Shown here: positions 15,723-22,548 of the stretch, piece by piece
Layout: each line of letters opens with the position of its first letter
Position numbering within the stretch: the stretch's first letter is position 1
DNA from: JAEXNA01 sp050486105
GTDB lineage: Bacteria; Vulcanimicrobiota; Xenobia; Xenobiales; JADMJV01
Length of the DNA: 22,548 bases
Assembly (NCBI GenBank): GCA_050486105.1
Contig: JBJHCR010000070.1
Coordinates: 1-22,548 of the forward strand
Direction: 5' to 3'
The notes under the pieces: generated by a model
Database searches by the model: none
Seen by the model: only the letters and a program-made list of their open reading frames with translations
Told to the model about the DNA's origin: nothing
Position numbers and translations under genes: made by a program

Positions 15723-16538
15723 TTATCGTTTGGAGGTTAGGCCGGGAGGCTCACCGGTGAATCCGGCGGCATTCTTGTGTCCTCCTCCGCCCAAACGCCG
15801 GGCCAAGGCGGCCACGTCAAAGTCGCCCACCGACCGCAACGACCAGTTGCAGTCGCCTTTTTGGTCGTAGTGAAAAGCCGCAGCGAAAGGCAGGTCGGGA
15901 TGGATGGTGCAAAGCCTATTGGCGATCTCACTGCGAAATTCGGTGGCGTTGACGATGGGAACTTCGTACCCGAAGAGTTCTCCCAGTCTTGCTCGAGACA
16001 CGGCCGCTTCGATCATCTGTTCTTGCAGTCTCAAGAGGGCTACCCCTTCAAGCTTGAGGTGTTCCACCTCGAGCTTGGCCCAAACCTCGAAGTCCATAGG
16101 GTAGGAGTGGAGAGCGATGGTCACCTCTTTACTTTGGGGCAAGTTCCAAAGCCAAAGGTCCTTGTCTTCAATGTAGGCGAGCAAATCTGGAAGGGGAGAA
16201 TTTGGGTGCCAAAACTCCCAGGCCATTCTGGCGCCGGATTTATCCATGTCGAAGACGGCGAATGGGAGCCCATTGAGTTCATCGAGGGCGGTAACGTGGT
16301 GGTCTAGGACAATCAGATCTTCAACTTGCTCCTTGAGGGCGAGGATAGTCTGTCTCGGGTAGGAGAAGTCTACTATGGCAACCCTGGATTCAGGTGGAAT
16401 GGAGGGGGGAGGATCGCCGTGCTGCACTGGGAGGTATACGCCAGAATTCCGAAGGATTTGCCAGGCGGCAAACGCTGCTCCAAACCCATCAGCGCAGTCA
16501 GCGTGGTAGAGAACATGGGTGACCTGCTGGGGCTTCAT
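15723..16538 (-). CDS. DHH-family phosphoesterase (NrnB-like)
   Basis: A 271-residue DHH/DHHA1 protein. Motifs from the chosen start: HADCADG with Asp14 and Asp17, VDFSYP with Asp57, the DHH triad at 79-81 (LDHHVT), an aspartate in IEDKDLW, and the DHHA1 glycine motif GGGGHKNAAGF at 250-260. It is a manganese-type phosphodiesterase; this arrangement resembles the oligoribonuclease/NrnB and cyclic-nucleotide phosphodiesterase-like members rather than RecJ. It may degrade nano-RNA, including pGpG from cyclic-di-GMP turnover, but the substrate is not shown. I chose ATG 16538 (GGGAG 11 bases upstream); GTG 16556 would add 6 residues. It lies between the cysteine peptidase and the M20 dipeptidase genes on the same strand. 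Confidence 0.9.
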   Translation of the reverse strand: MKPQQVTHVLYHADCADGFGAAFAAWQILRNSGVYLPVQHGDPPPSIPPESRVAIVDFSYPRQTILALKEQVEDLIVLDHHVTALDELNGLPFAVFDMDKSGARMAWEFWHPNSPLPDLLAYIEDKDLWLWNLPQSKEVTIALHSYPMDFEVWAKLEVEHLKLEGVALLRLQEQMIEAAVSRARLGELFGYEVPIVNATEFRSEIANRLCTIHPDLPFAAAFHYDQKGDCNWSLRSVGDFDVAALARRLGGGGHKNAAGFTGEPPGLTSKR

Positions 16539-16591
16539 GGCAATTTTTTCTCCCACCTGGGAGGCGAGCCCTTGTTGGAGAGAGGAAACGC

Positions 16592-17239
16592 TTAAAGTCG
16601 TTGGACGTAGACTCGGGTGGCGAATTGCAGGCGCTGTCCGAATTCGTCAGCGTCGAGCTCGATGCGACTAGGGAAGCCCGGCATCGGATCTCTGAGGACC
16701 ACCCGATGGATGACCGGCTGTCCCCACTGGTCCCGAGAAAAGTAGGCAGCAGTCATGACATAGGCGTGGCCGCTTGCGGCCCCTCGAGGACCGGCCAATC
16801 CCACGATAAGTGGCCACTTCTTGTCTAAGTCATTGACCACGCTGGCCGGGCTGAGGTCCTGGGCATTAGCGTGAATGGCGGACCTTCGTCCCCGACTGTC
16901 CGGGGCCCATCCCGTGAGGGCCGCCAGGATCTGTTCCCCGGTGGCGGGTCTGTCGACTCGAACTCCGAAAATTCGGTCCACGATTTGACCTTGATCTACG
17001 TAAAGTCCGTGATAGTTTAGGACCATCTGTATGCAGGCGGCCCAACACCAATTCTGCATTTGTTGCCGACCTGAACCTTCAGGGGCGGCAAAGTGAACGA
17101 ACTCTTCACTGGGAACTCCGGCCACGTAAAAGCCGTTCCCCAAAGACATGGTATCGGCCTTAATTGCGCCTAGGCCAAAGATCAGGGCAAACAGGCAGAC
17201 GACCGCGAGGCGGCGCCCCAATTTGAACAGAGTCAACAC
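16592..17239 (-). CDS. exported papain-like cysteine peptidase (C39_2/AvrRpt2-like)
   Basis: A 215-residue protein from GTG 17239, which has GGAAGGAG with 7-base spacing. It opens with a clear signal peptide (basic FKLGRR, hydrophobic core to about residue 24, cleavage after AIKA at about 27). The mature part has the papain-like triad: Cys65 in QNWCWAACIQM, His158 in SGHAYVMT, and Asp184 in VLRDPMPG. The NWCWA motif is shared by papain-like C39_2 and AvrRpt2-type peptidases. There is no propeptide of usual size and no transporter nearby, so it is probably a Sec-exported periplasmic or secreted enzyme of unknown substrate. The frame is open to 17368, but that extension would put the signal peptide internally. 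Confidence 0.85.
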   Translation of the reverse strand: MLTLFKLGRRLAVVCLFALIFGLGAIKADTMSLGNGFYVAGVPSEEFVHFAAPEGSGRQQMQNWCWAACIQMVLNYHGLYVDQGQIVDRIFGVRVDRPATGEQILAALTGWAPDSRGRRSAIHANAQDLSPASVVNDLDKKWPLIVGLAGPRGAASGHAYVMTAAYFSRDQWGQPVIHRVVLRDPMPGFPSRIELDADEFGQRLQFATRVYVQRL

Positions 17240-17373
17240 CGTAAAACTCCTTCCTTTAATCCTCTTTTCGCTAATTTGTCTAACCACCCTGGCACGGGAC
17301 AGGTTCCCTTGGAGTTCGGGCTCGATTTTTAGGCTGAGAGGAATGTCTTTATCGGTGATGAATTTCATTCAAG

Positions 17374-18156
17374 ATGAGAATGGTACTTCAGAAAGTTCGG
17401 AGGCTCTTCGATTCCTCGCTATCTCGAGGGTCCGAAAAGGGTCGAGAGCGGCGTCGGCTCAAGCGACTTCCGTGTCATCAGGTCTTTGACTGCTCTGATG
17501 GAAAGCATTCCTTTCGAGTCACGGTGGTCGATGTGAGCTTTGGGGGATTCAAAGTTTTGGCTCCTCGGTGTCTGGGTCCCAGGGGGGGGTTCCTCCATCT
17601 CAGAAGGGTCGCCGCTGATTTCCGTCGCCACATGAGCAGTGCCTACACCACCGGCATTATGGTGAAGGTCGCCTGGTCGAAACCCTCCTCACAGGATTCC
17701 AGGCTGTACGAGGCTGGGCTAACCTTGGCGGAAGTCCCAGGCTCCATGACCTTGGGTTGGTATCGAGAATTGTTGACTGAACTTGGGCTAGATGAGGCAA
17801 CAATTTTTTCCCGACGGTCGCACCGAAGGTTTCGCTGTCGCTTGCCGGCAGTCCTGAGTTTCGAGGGTGGTGAGGCTCCCAGGGAGATCTCGGGAACCTT
17901 GCTGGACTTAAGTTCCGGAGGTGCTCTATTGGCTACTCCTCAGACAGCCAGAATCGGGTGTGAAGTCATCCTTTCGGCAACCTGGGGCGCCGAGACCTTG
18001 GTGGCCCCCGGTAAGGTTGTCGGGGTGCGCAAGTCCGAAGAAGTGGGTTCGCCGGAAGAGCTTTGGTGGCATAGCCTGACTTTTGATGAAGGGTTAGAGC
18101 CCAACGCTGGCCATCTCTTGTCAAAATGGCTAGGCGAGTTTTCTCGGAATGACTGA
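17374..18156 (+). CDS. tandem PilZ-domain protein (cyclic-di-GMP effector)
   Basis: A 260-residue soluble protein with two PilZ domains. The first has R27xxxR31 (ERRRLKRLP) and D53-V-S-F-G-G; the second has R147xxxR151 (SRRSHRRFRC) and D178-L-S-S-G-G. Both cyclic-di-GMP-binding motifs are intact. There is no enzymatic or DNA-binding domain, so it likely acts by contact with a target. It could read the messenger level set by the HD-GYP protein at 4477, although the two are not neighbours. The start ATG 17374 has no good ribosome site (ATG 17380 is an alternative). The gene is divergent from the cysteine peptidase, and its 3' end overlaps the serine hydrolase gene by 8 bases. Confidence 0.88.
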   Translation: MRMVLQKVRRLFDSSLSRGSEKGRERRRLKRLPCHQVFDCSDGKHSFRVTVVDVSFGGFKVLAPRCLGPRGGFLHLRRVAADFRRHMSSAYTTGIMVKVAWSKPSSQDSRLYEAGLTLAEVPGSMTLGWYRELLTELGLDEATIFSRRSHRRFRCRLPAVLSFEGGEAPREISGTLLDLSSGGALLATPQTARIGCEVILSATWGAETLVAPGKVVGVRKSEEVGSPEELWWHSLTFDEGLEPNAGHLLSKWLGEFSRND

Positions 18157-18931
18157 GTTGCCTCTCTCGGGGCTTCTACGGGTTGCCCGGCGAGTGGCAG
18201 TTTATGTCCATCCTCTGGAGATCGAGTCGGGTGTGACCGTCGAGGTCGATGCTCGTGAAGGGTTCCCTGCGGCCAGCGTGATCAAGGTTGGCATCATGTC
18301 TCGGCTCTTGGAAAGCGTCGAAGCTGGGGAGCACCGCTTGAGTGATGAGATCGTTCTACGGCCGGAGGACTTGGTGGGAGGGGCTGGGGTACTGCATGAG
18401 TTGTCGGCTGGTCGCAGCTATAACTTGGGTGAATTGTGTCGGCTTATGATGGTCGTCAGCGACAATTCAGCCTCCAATGCTCTTTTGAGATTGTTTGGCT
18501 TGGAAGCGATCAACACCTATTTCCAAGCTCGAGGCTACCAGGCGAGCTTTGGCCGATACTTCATGGAAGCGGCCACACCAAGTCGAGACAACCTCATGAC
18601 GGCCGAGGCGGCCGGGCTCATGTTGAAGGATCTCTATCTCGGCCGATATCTGTCTCCCATGCTTCAAGATTTTGCCTTAGGATGTCTCCGGCGTCAGCAG
18701 TATCGAGAAAAGATTCCCTTGCTGCTGCCCGAGACGCTCACCGTTGGTCACAAGACCGGAGAACTGCTTGGGGTGCGTCACGACGCGGCGGTGGTGGAAG
18801 CGGAGGCTCCTTACATTTTGGTGGTTCTCACCGCAGACGGAGGACCACCTTGGGAGGTCGACCGAGCCATCGCCGAGTACTCCTTGGCTATCTACCGTGA
18901 ACGGACTTCTCGGGCGGTCGATACAGTTTAA
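18149..18931 (+). CDS. serine hydrolase, class A beta-lactamase fold
   Basis: A 260-residue penicillin-recognising-fold protein. It has Ser43-x-x-Lys46 (AASVIKV), Ser104-Asp-Asn106 (VVSDNSASN) and Lys202-Thr-Gly204 (GHKTGE), the three motifs of the family in normal spacing. In the omega-loop position (TPSRDNLMTA, about 143-152) I see the Asn but no Glu equivalent to Glu166, so beta-lactam hydrolysis is doubtful. No signal peptide is visible, which is unusual since the fold normally works outside the cytoplasm. It overlaps the PilZ gene by 8 bases (translationally coupled) and precedes era by 42 bases. It could be a DD-peptidase-like or esterase-like enzyme; the substrate is unknown. Confidence 0.86.
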   Translation: MTELPLSGLLRVARRVAVYVHPLEIESGVTVEVDAREGFPAASVIKVGIMSRLLESVEAGEHRLSDEIVLRPEDLVGGAGVLHELSAGRSYNLGELCRLMMVVSDNSASNALLRLFGLEAINTYFQARGYQASFGRYFMEAATPSRDNLMTAEAAGLMLKDLYLGRYLSPMLQDFALGCLRRQQYREKIPLLLPETLTVGHKTGELLGVRHDAAVVEAEAPYILVVLTADGGPPWEVDRAIAEYSLAIYRERTSRAVDTV

Positions 18932-18973
18932 ATTTTCTGTCCAAGTCCCATCGTTTGAGGGAAAGAAGGTTCC

Positions 18974-19867
18974 ATGGAATTTCGTAGTGGCTTTATCGCT
19001 CTCGTTGGAAAGCCGAATGTCGGCAAATCGACCTTGGTCAACAGCCTTGTTGGGAGCAAGGTGGCGATCACCTCGAAGAAGCCTCAGACTACCAGGCAGC
19101 GCATGTTGGGGATCGTCCACGGCCCGGGATATCAAGCGGTCCTGGTGGACACTCCGGGGATGATGGTTCCCAAGAATCGTCTTCATCAGAAGATGGTGAA
19201 GGCGGCCGAGCAAGAGGCGCGAGATGCCGATCTCGTACTCTGGCTCACCGAGGCGACCCACTTGCCCACCGACGAAGACCGAGCAGTGGCCAAAAAGCTG
19301 TCTACTTCTCTGGGTCGTGAGACCCCCGTCTGGCTGATCCACAATAAGACCGACCGGTCGAAGGGCGAAGAGATCTATTCGGCTTATGCAGAACTCTGCC
19401 CTCAGGCGAATCGAAGTTATCGAATTTCAGCCCTCAATGGCCAAGGAGTGGCTGAGTTGAAGACGTCTTTGTCCGAGATCTTGCCGGAAGGCCCTCCCTA
19501 TTTCCCCGAGGACCAGATCCGCGAACAGAATGAAAGACTTTGGCTCGCAGAAGTAATCCGAGAGCAGGTTTTGCAGGTCACCAGACAAGAGATTCCCCAC
19601 GCTGTTGCCGTCTCGGTAGAGGAGTTTAGGGCCGGCGAAGGGGATGGTGACGGGCTCTATGCCAGAGCAATACTGTACGTCGAGCGCTCTAGCCAAAAAG
19701 GGATCCTCATCGGCAAGAACGGTCAGTTGTTGAAGCGCATTGGAAGCGAGACGCGCAAGGAACTCGAGGCCGTTTGGGGACGCTCTTTGTATCTCGATCT
19801 TTGGGTCAAGGTCAAAGAGGACTGGCGGGATCGCGACGATTGGTTGCGCATCTTTGGCTATGCTTAA
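18974..19867 (+). CDS. era: GTPase Era
   Basis: A 297-residue protein of normal Era length. GTPase motifs: GKPNVGKS at 12-19 (G1), the PQTTRQR switch around Thr40 (G2), DTPG at 59-62 (G3), NKTD at 124-127 (G4), and ISALNG (G5). The C-terminal KH RNA-binding domain includes GILIGKNGQLLKRIG. Era binds the 3' end of 16S rRNA and helps assemble the 30S subunit. Its usual neighbours (ybeY, recO, rnc) are absent. Start ATG 18974 has AAGAAGG upstream. It is followed 97 bases later by the microcompartment operon, which probably has its own promoter. Confidence 0.97.
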   Translation: MEFRSGFIALVGKPNVGKSTLVNSLVGSKVAITSKKPQTTRQRMLGIVHGPGYQAVLVDTPGMMVPKNRLHQKMVKAAEQEARDADLVLWLTEATHLPTDEDRAVAKKLSTSLGRETPVWLIHNKTDRSKGEEIYSAYAELCPQANRSYRISALNGQGVAELKTSLSEILPEGPPYFPEDQIREQNERLWLAEVIREQVLQVTRQEIPHAVAVSVEEFRAGEGDGDGLYARAILYVERSSQKGILIGKNGQLLKRIGSETRKELEAVWGRSLYLDLWVKVKEDWRDRDDWLRIFGYA

Positions 19868-19964
19868 TTTCTCTTGGCTGTCGCTCGAAAGGAAGTCCTT
19901 ATTTGGGACGCGAACGCCCCGAATCTTAGGATCTGACGCTTAGGTCAATGGGAAAGGCACAGAA

Positions 19965-20270
19965 ATGATAACAACCTACGAAGCACTTGGAATGATTGAA
20001 ACGAAAGGCCTGGTTGCCATGATTGAGGCAGCGGACGCCATGGTGAAAGCCGCCAACGTCAAGCTGATCGGTTATGAGAAGATCGGAGCCGCCTATGTCA
20101 CCGCGATGGTGCGGGGCGATGTGGCAGCCGTGCGAGCAGCCACCGATGCCGGAGCGACAGCTGCTCGACGCGTCGGTGAATTGATCGCGGTTCACGTGAT
20201 CCCTCGTCCCCACAAAGATCTCGAAGATGTCTTGCCTATCGCACCACCGCGCGAAAAGGCTGGCAAGTAG
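19965..20270 (+). CDS. BMC-domain hexameric shell protein (BMC-H)
   Basis: A 101-residue single-BMC-domain protein of the EutM/PduA/CcmK type. The N-terminal strand EALGMIETKGLVAMIEAADAM, cut here as EALGMIETKG, then GYEKIGAAYVTAMVRGDVAA, cut here as GYEKIGA and VRGDVAAV, are hallmark segments. The GDVAAV-containing helix and a C-terminal VIPRPH are standard. Six copies form a hexamer with a central pore and tile the microcompartment facets. Start ATG 19965 has AAAGG with 7-base spacing. It is the first visible BMC gene and is followed by the flavoprotein-like gene 12 bases downstream. No tandem-BMC trimer protein is present inside the window. Confidence 0.97.
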   Translation: MITTYEALGMIETKGLVAMIEAADAMVKAANVKLIGYEKIGAAYVTAMVRGDVAAVRAATDAGATAARRVGELIAVHVIPRPHKDLEDVLPIAPPREKAGK

Positions 20271-20282
20271 CACGGTTAGGTC

Positions 20283-21083
20283 TTGGCCTCGGAACTCGAT
20301 AGTTTAGTCGAGGCGATCACCGAACTGGTTCTGGATGAGCTTCGCCGTGAAGCCCTTCCAAAAGAGGCTGCGGAGCCACCGTCAGAGTCACTCCGGCCGA
20401 AAGCCCAGGAGCCAAATAGGGCAAAGCTCTTGCTCGCTCCAGGCAGCGATCCCGTGGATCCGGCCTGGTGGAAGGTTCTCTCGGAGGCGCAAACGTGTCG
20501 CCCTGTGGTGTACGTTTGGAATGGCTTTAGGCAGGACCATCTCCCGGCTGAGGTAAGGGGAGAACGGAAATGGCCTCTCGAGGCTAGGACCTCGAGATGG
20601 TCTGAGATCGTTTCAGGCTATGAGGGAGTGTGTCTCCTTGGAATCGATCTGCCTCTTTTGGGCTCCCTGAGCCAACTTGGGGCGGGCGGCCTCCCTCCGG
20701 CCTGTTTGGCCATCAGCGCGGTGGCCTCTGGTCTGCCGGTCTTTTTGGATGGTGGGGTCAGGGAGCGGTGGCTGCGCCACAGTTCACGCTTGCCATCCTC
20801 TTTTGTTCGACAATTGGAGGAAGCCTGGAGAACGGTGGCCTCCTACGGTGTGATGACTGGTGGAAAGCAAGAGTTCGAAGGGTTTCTTCGGAGTCTGAGC
20901 GGACCTGCGCAGACCTCGGCGACCCCGACTCGGGTGGGCTCGAGGGATGTGGTCACGGTGGAGGATGTCGAGGCGGCTCGGCGGATTGGTGTTGGCAAGA
21001 TGTCGGTGAGCTTTGGGGCGATCGTTACTCCTCTGGCTCGGCAGCGAGCTGAGGAGTGGGGTATGGAGGTAGAGTTTTTGTGA
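20283..21083 (+). CDS. BMC-associated flavoprotein-like protein with N-terminal encapsulation-peptide-like helix
   Basis: A 266-residue soluble protein. Residues about 4-21 form an amphipathic helix (LDSLVEAITELVLDELRR) of the type that targets cargo into microcompartments, followed by a Pro/Glu-rich linker to about 45. The centre (about 47-200) shows strands and a segment (GIDLPLLGSLSQLGAGG, then GLPVFLDG) at positions where BMC flavoproteins have their loop and GKPV strand, but the match is loose. The C-terminus has DVEAARRIGVGKMSV and TPLARQRAEEWGMEVE, a motif seen in several BMC-associated proteins. I regard it as a divergent flavoprotein-like cargo; flavin binding is not proven. Start TTG 20283 has only a weak AGG. 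It overlaps the vertex gene start. Confidence 0.7.
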   Translation: MASELDSLVEAITELVLDELRREALPKEAAEPPSESLRPKAQEPNRAKLLLAPGSDPVDPAWWKVLSEAQTCRPVVYVWNGFRQDHLPAEVRGERKWPLEARTSRWSEIVSGYEGVCLLGIDLPLLGSLSQLGAGGLPPACLAISAVASGLPVFLDGGVRERWLRHSSRLPSSFVRQLEEAWRTVASYGVMTGGKQEFEGFLRSLSGPAQTSATPTRVGSRDVVTVEDVEAARRIGVGKMSVSFGAIVTPLARQRAEEWGMEVEFL

Positions 21084-21382
21084 CTCTAGGTAGAGTGATC
21101 GGAACCGTAGTGTGCACTCAGAAGACACCAACCCTCGAGGGTGTAACCTTGCAGTTGGTGCAACCTTTGTCACCCTTGGATATCAAGGATGACGGGCGTC
21201 CTCTGGTGGCCATCGACGCTATAGGGGCGGGGCGAAACGAAGTGGTGCTCCTGGCTGCCGGGTCTTCGGCTCGGCAGACTGCTGTGACCCAGAACACCCC
21301 TTGCGATGCAGTCATTATGGCCATTGTCGACTGCGTGGAAGTCGATGGCACAGAGGTTTTTAGGAAAGGGGCGGAGGTCTAA
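21080..21382 (+). CDS. BMC vertex protein, EutN/CcmL family (BMC-P)
   Basis: A 100-residue pentameric vertex protein. It has the characteristic start LGRVIGTVVCTQKTPTLEG, cut here as LGRVIGTVV, then the LQLVQPL strand, an acidic LVAIDAIGAG segment and the loop VLLAAGSSARQT, all diagnostic of EutN/CcmL. Five copies cap the vertices of the icosahedral shell. I chose GTG 21080, which overlaps the TGA of the preceding gene and has GGAGGT 9 bases upstream; the longer frame from 21056 adds eight residues unlike the family. One base-level step separates it from the aldehyde dehydrogenase, whose ATG directly follows its TAA. Confidence 0.95.
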   Translation: MTLGRVIGTVVCTQKTPTLEGVTLQLVQPLSPLDIKDDGRPLVAIDAIGAGRNEVVLLAAGSSARQTAVTQNTPCDAVIMAIVDCVEVDGTEVFRKGAEV

Positions 21383-22548
21383 ATGGACATCGATCGATCG
21401 TTGATTAAGCGTATTGTCGAGGAAGTTGTTCGCCAGCAACTGGCTGGATCGGGCGAAGGCCAAGGTCGTCTTAGGGAGCAGGTGCCCGTCGACGTCGGTC
21501 GAGATGGGATTTTCGAAAACTGCGACGACGCTGTCTCCGCTGCCCAAGAGGCCTACCGGGCTTGGCAGCAGATCTCTATTGAGGTCAAGGAGCGCTGCAT
21601 CGAAGAGATGAGGGTGGTCTCTCGGGCCCAGGCCAAGAATATGGCGGATCTCGCTGCTGCAGAGACCGGTCTAGGTCGGGCTGAAGACAAGGTCAAAAAG
21701 AACCTCTTGCAAGCCAATAAGACACCGGGGCTTGAAGACCTCAAACCAGGGGTGTTCACCGGTGACCGCGGTATGTCCCTGGTAGAGCGAGCTCCCTTCG
21801 GAGTCCTCGTTTCGGTGACCCCGACGACCAACCCGGTGGCCACCATCATCAATAACAGTATCTCCATGGTCGCTGCAGGGAATGCGGTGGTCTTCAATCC
21901 CCATCCCCGGGCCAAAGGTTGCAGCACAAAAATGATTCAGTTGCTGAATCGCGCGGTGGTCAAGGGGGGTGGACCAAACAACTTGATGACCTCGGTGGCT
22001 GAGCCCAGCGTCTCAACCTCTCAGCAGTTGATGCAGCACAGAGGAGTGCGCTGCCTGGTGGTGACGGGTGGCCCGGGGGTCGTCCTTCAAGCGATGAAGA
22101 GCGGCAAGAAAACCATCGCTGCCGGACCTGGGAACCCTCCGGTGGTGGTCGATGCGACCGCCGAAATCAAGGCGGCGGCTAGAGCTATCGTGGCCGGCTC
22201 CTCTTTCGACAACAATGTCATGTGCACTTGCGAAAAGGAAGTTCTGGCCGTCGAGTCCATTTTTCGAGACCTGAAGGAGAACCTGGTGGCTCAAGGCTGC
22301 TTCGAGTTGAACTCTCGACAACTCGATGAGTTGACTAGAGTCGTTTTCCAACGTCCGGTGGTGGGAGACACCATTACGAATATCGTGATCGACAACGAAC
22401 TGATGGAGCAGGCCACCGGACTGAACTTTGCCTACCGCGGCCGTCAGGCCCCGTATCGCGGTTTCGGCGACTACCTGGCTTCGAACACCGAAGACAGCAT
22501 CATGTTCGCCATGTCCAAATCGGGCGGCAGCACCAGCCTGGAGAGGTA
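21383..22548 (+). CDS. acylating aldehyde dehydrogenase of BMC type (PduP/EutE-like), cut by window end
   Basis: The first 388 codons of a CoA-acylating aldehyde dehydrogenase; the gene continues past 22548. Residues about 3-20 (IDRSLIKRIVEEVVRQQL) are an amphipathic encapsulation peptide, followed by a Gly-rich linker. The core has PFGVLVSVTPTTNP, the NAVVFNPHPRA segment, a GGPGVV loop and AAGPGNPPVVVD. The catalytic Cys is Cys281 in FDNNVMCTCEKEV. It converts an aldehyde made inside the compartment to acyl-CoA with NAD. Start ATG 21383 has GGAGG with 5-base spacing and follows the vertex-gene stop immediately. Which aldehyde is used depends on a signature enzyme outside the window. Confidence 0.95.
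   Translation, partial: MDIDRSLIKRIVEEVVRQQLAGSGEGQGRLREQVPVDVGRDGIFENCDDAVSAAQEAYRAWQQISIEVKERCIEEMRVVSRAQAKNMADLAAAETGLGRAEDKVKKNLLQANKTPGLEDLKPGVFTGDRGMSLVERAPFGVLVSVTPTTNPVATIINNSISMVAAGNAVVFNPHPRAKGCSTKMIQLLNRAVVKGGGPNNLMTSVAEPSVSTSQQLMQHRGVRCLVVTGGPGVVLQAMKSGKKTIAAGPGNPPVVVDATAEIKAAARAIVAGSSFDNNVMCTCEKEVLAVESIFRDLKENLVAQGCFELNSRQLDELTRVVFQRPVVGDTITNIVIDNELMEQATGLNFAYRGRQAPYRGFGDYLASNTEDSIMFAMSKSGGSTSLER

Noticed and set aside
17240..17368. Longer cysteine peptidase starting at 17368
   Set aside because: It would bury the signal peptide inside the protein; GTG 17239 has an ideal GGAAGGAG.
18677..19342. Long minus-strand frame opposite the serine hydrolase and era
   Set aside because: Both plus-strand genes have complete family motifs here; the antisense frame is a by-product of their codon use.
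21056..21079. Longer EutN/CcmL protein from GTG 21056
   Set aside because: It adds residues unlike the family, and the overlapping GTG 21080 has GGAGGT at 9 bases.
21391..21405. Tandem ATCG repeats at the aldehyde dehydrogenase start
   Set aside because: There are only three short units inside coding sequence, with no sign of a functional repeat.
1..22548. CRISPR array, insertion sequence, prophage or defence island
   Set aside because: No regularly spaced repeats, transposase or phage genes, or terminal inverted repeats were seen; all gene blocks look chromosomal.

Overview
The window comes from a bacterial chromosome, probably a diderm. It carries hopanoid side-chain genes (hpnA, hpnG, hpnI, hpnH), several two-component and cyclic-di-GMP proteins, and the start of a bacterial microcompartment (BMC) operon. 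Base composition is moderately GC-rich by eye and even throughout. I see no integrase, transposase, phage gene or CRISPR array. The phylum cannot be fixed from this sequence alone; hopanoids together with BMCs occur in Planctomycetes, Acidobacteria, deltaproteobacterial lineages and some candidate phyla. GTG and TTG starts are common and are usually backed by good Shine-Dalgarno (SD) sequences.

Layout: (1) 1-183, minus strand, the 5' end of a TraB/PrgY-family gene. (2) 323-1665, a plus-strand pair of an esterase-like alpha/beta hydrolase and a CYTH-domain protein, convergent with a squalene/phytoene synthase-family gene (1672-2541, minus). (3) 2609-8505, a signalling block: NarL-type regulator, universal stress protein, stand-alone Hpt protein, REC-HD-GYP phosphodiesterase, soluble histidine kinase with a degenerate receiver, OmpR-type regulator and CheY-like receiver, closed by a bidirectional terminator. 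(4) 8648-9025, an unrecognised small protein. (5) 9214-13813, the hopanoid cluster: hpnA-hpnG-hpnI overlapping stop-to-start on the plus strand, facing hpnH and a methyltransferase on the minus strand. (6) 14009-14091, tRNA-Leu(CAA) with a near-consensus promoter. (7) 17239 down to 14271, a minus-strand run of an exported papain-like cysteine peptidase, a DHH phosphoesterase and an M20 dipeptidase. (8) 17374-19867, plus strand: a tandem-PilZ protein, a serine hydrolase of the beta-lactamase fold, and era. (9) 19965-22548, the start of a BMC operon: hexamer shell protein, an unusual flavoprotein-like protein with an encapsulation-peptide-like helix, pentamer vertex protein, and an acylating aldehyde dehydrogenase cut by the window end.

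How they work together: HpnH attaches adenosine to a hopene precursor, HpnG removes adenine, HpnA probably acts on the resulting side chain, and HpnI adds a sugar. The adjacent methyltransferase is a candidate extra tailoring enzyme. The squalene synthase-like gene may supply the C30 precursor. The HD-GYP enzyme (cyclic-di-GMP breakdown) and the tandem-PilZ protein (cyclic-di-GMP sensing) suggest an active cyclic-di-GMP circuit. The BMC genes indicate an aldehyde-processing metabolosome whose signature enzyme lies outside the window.
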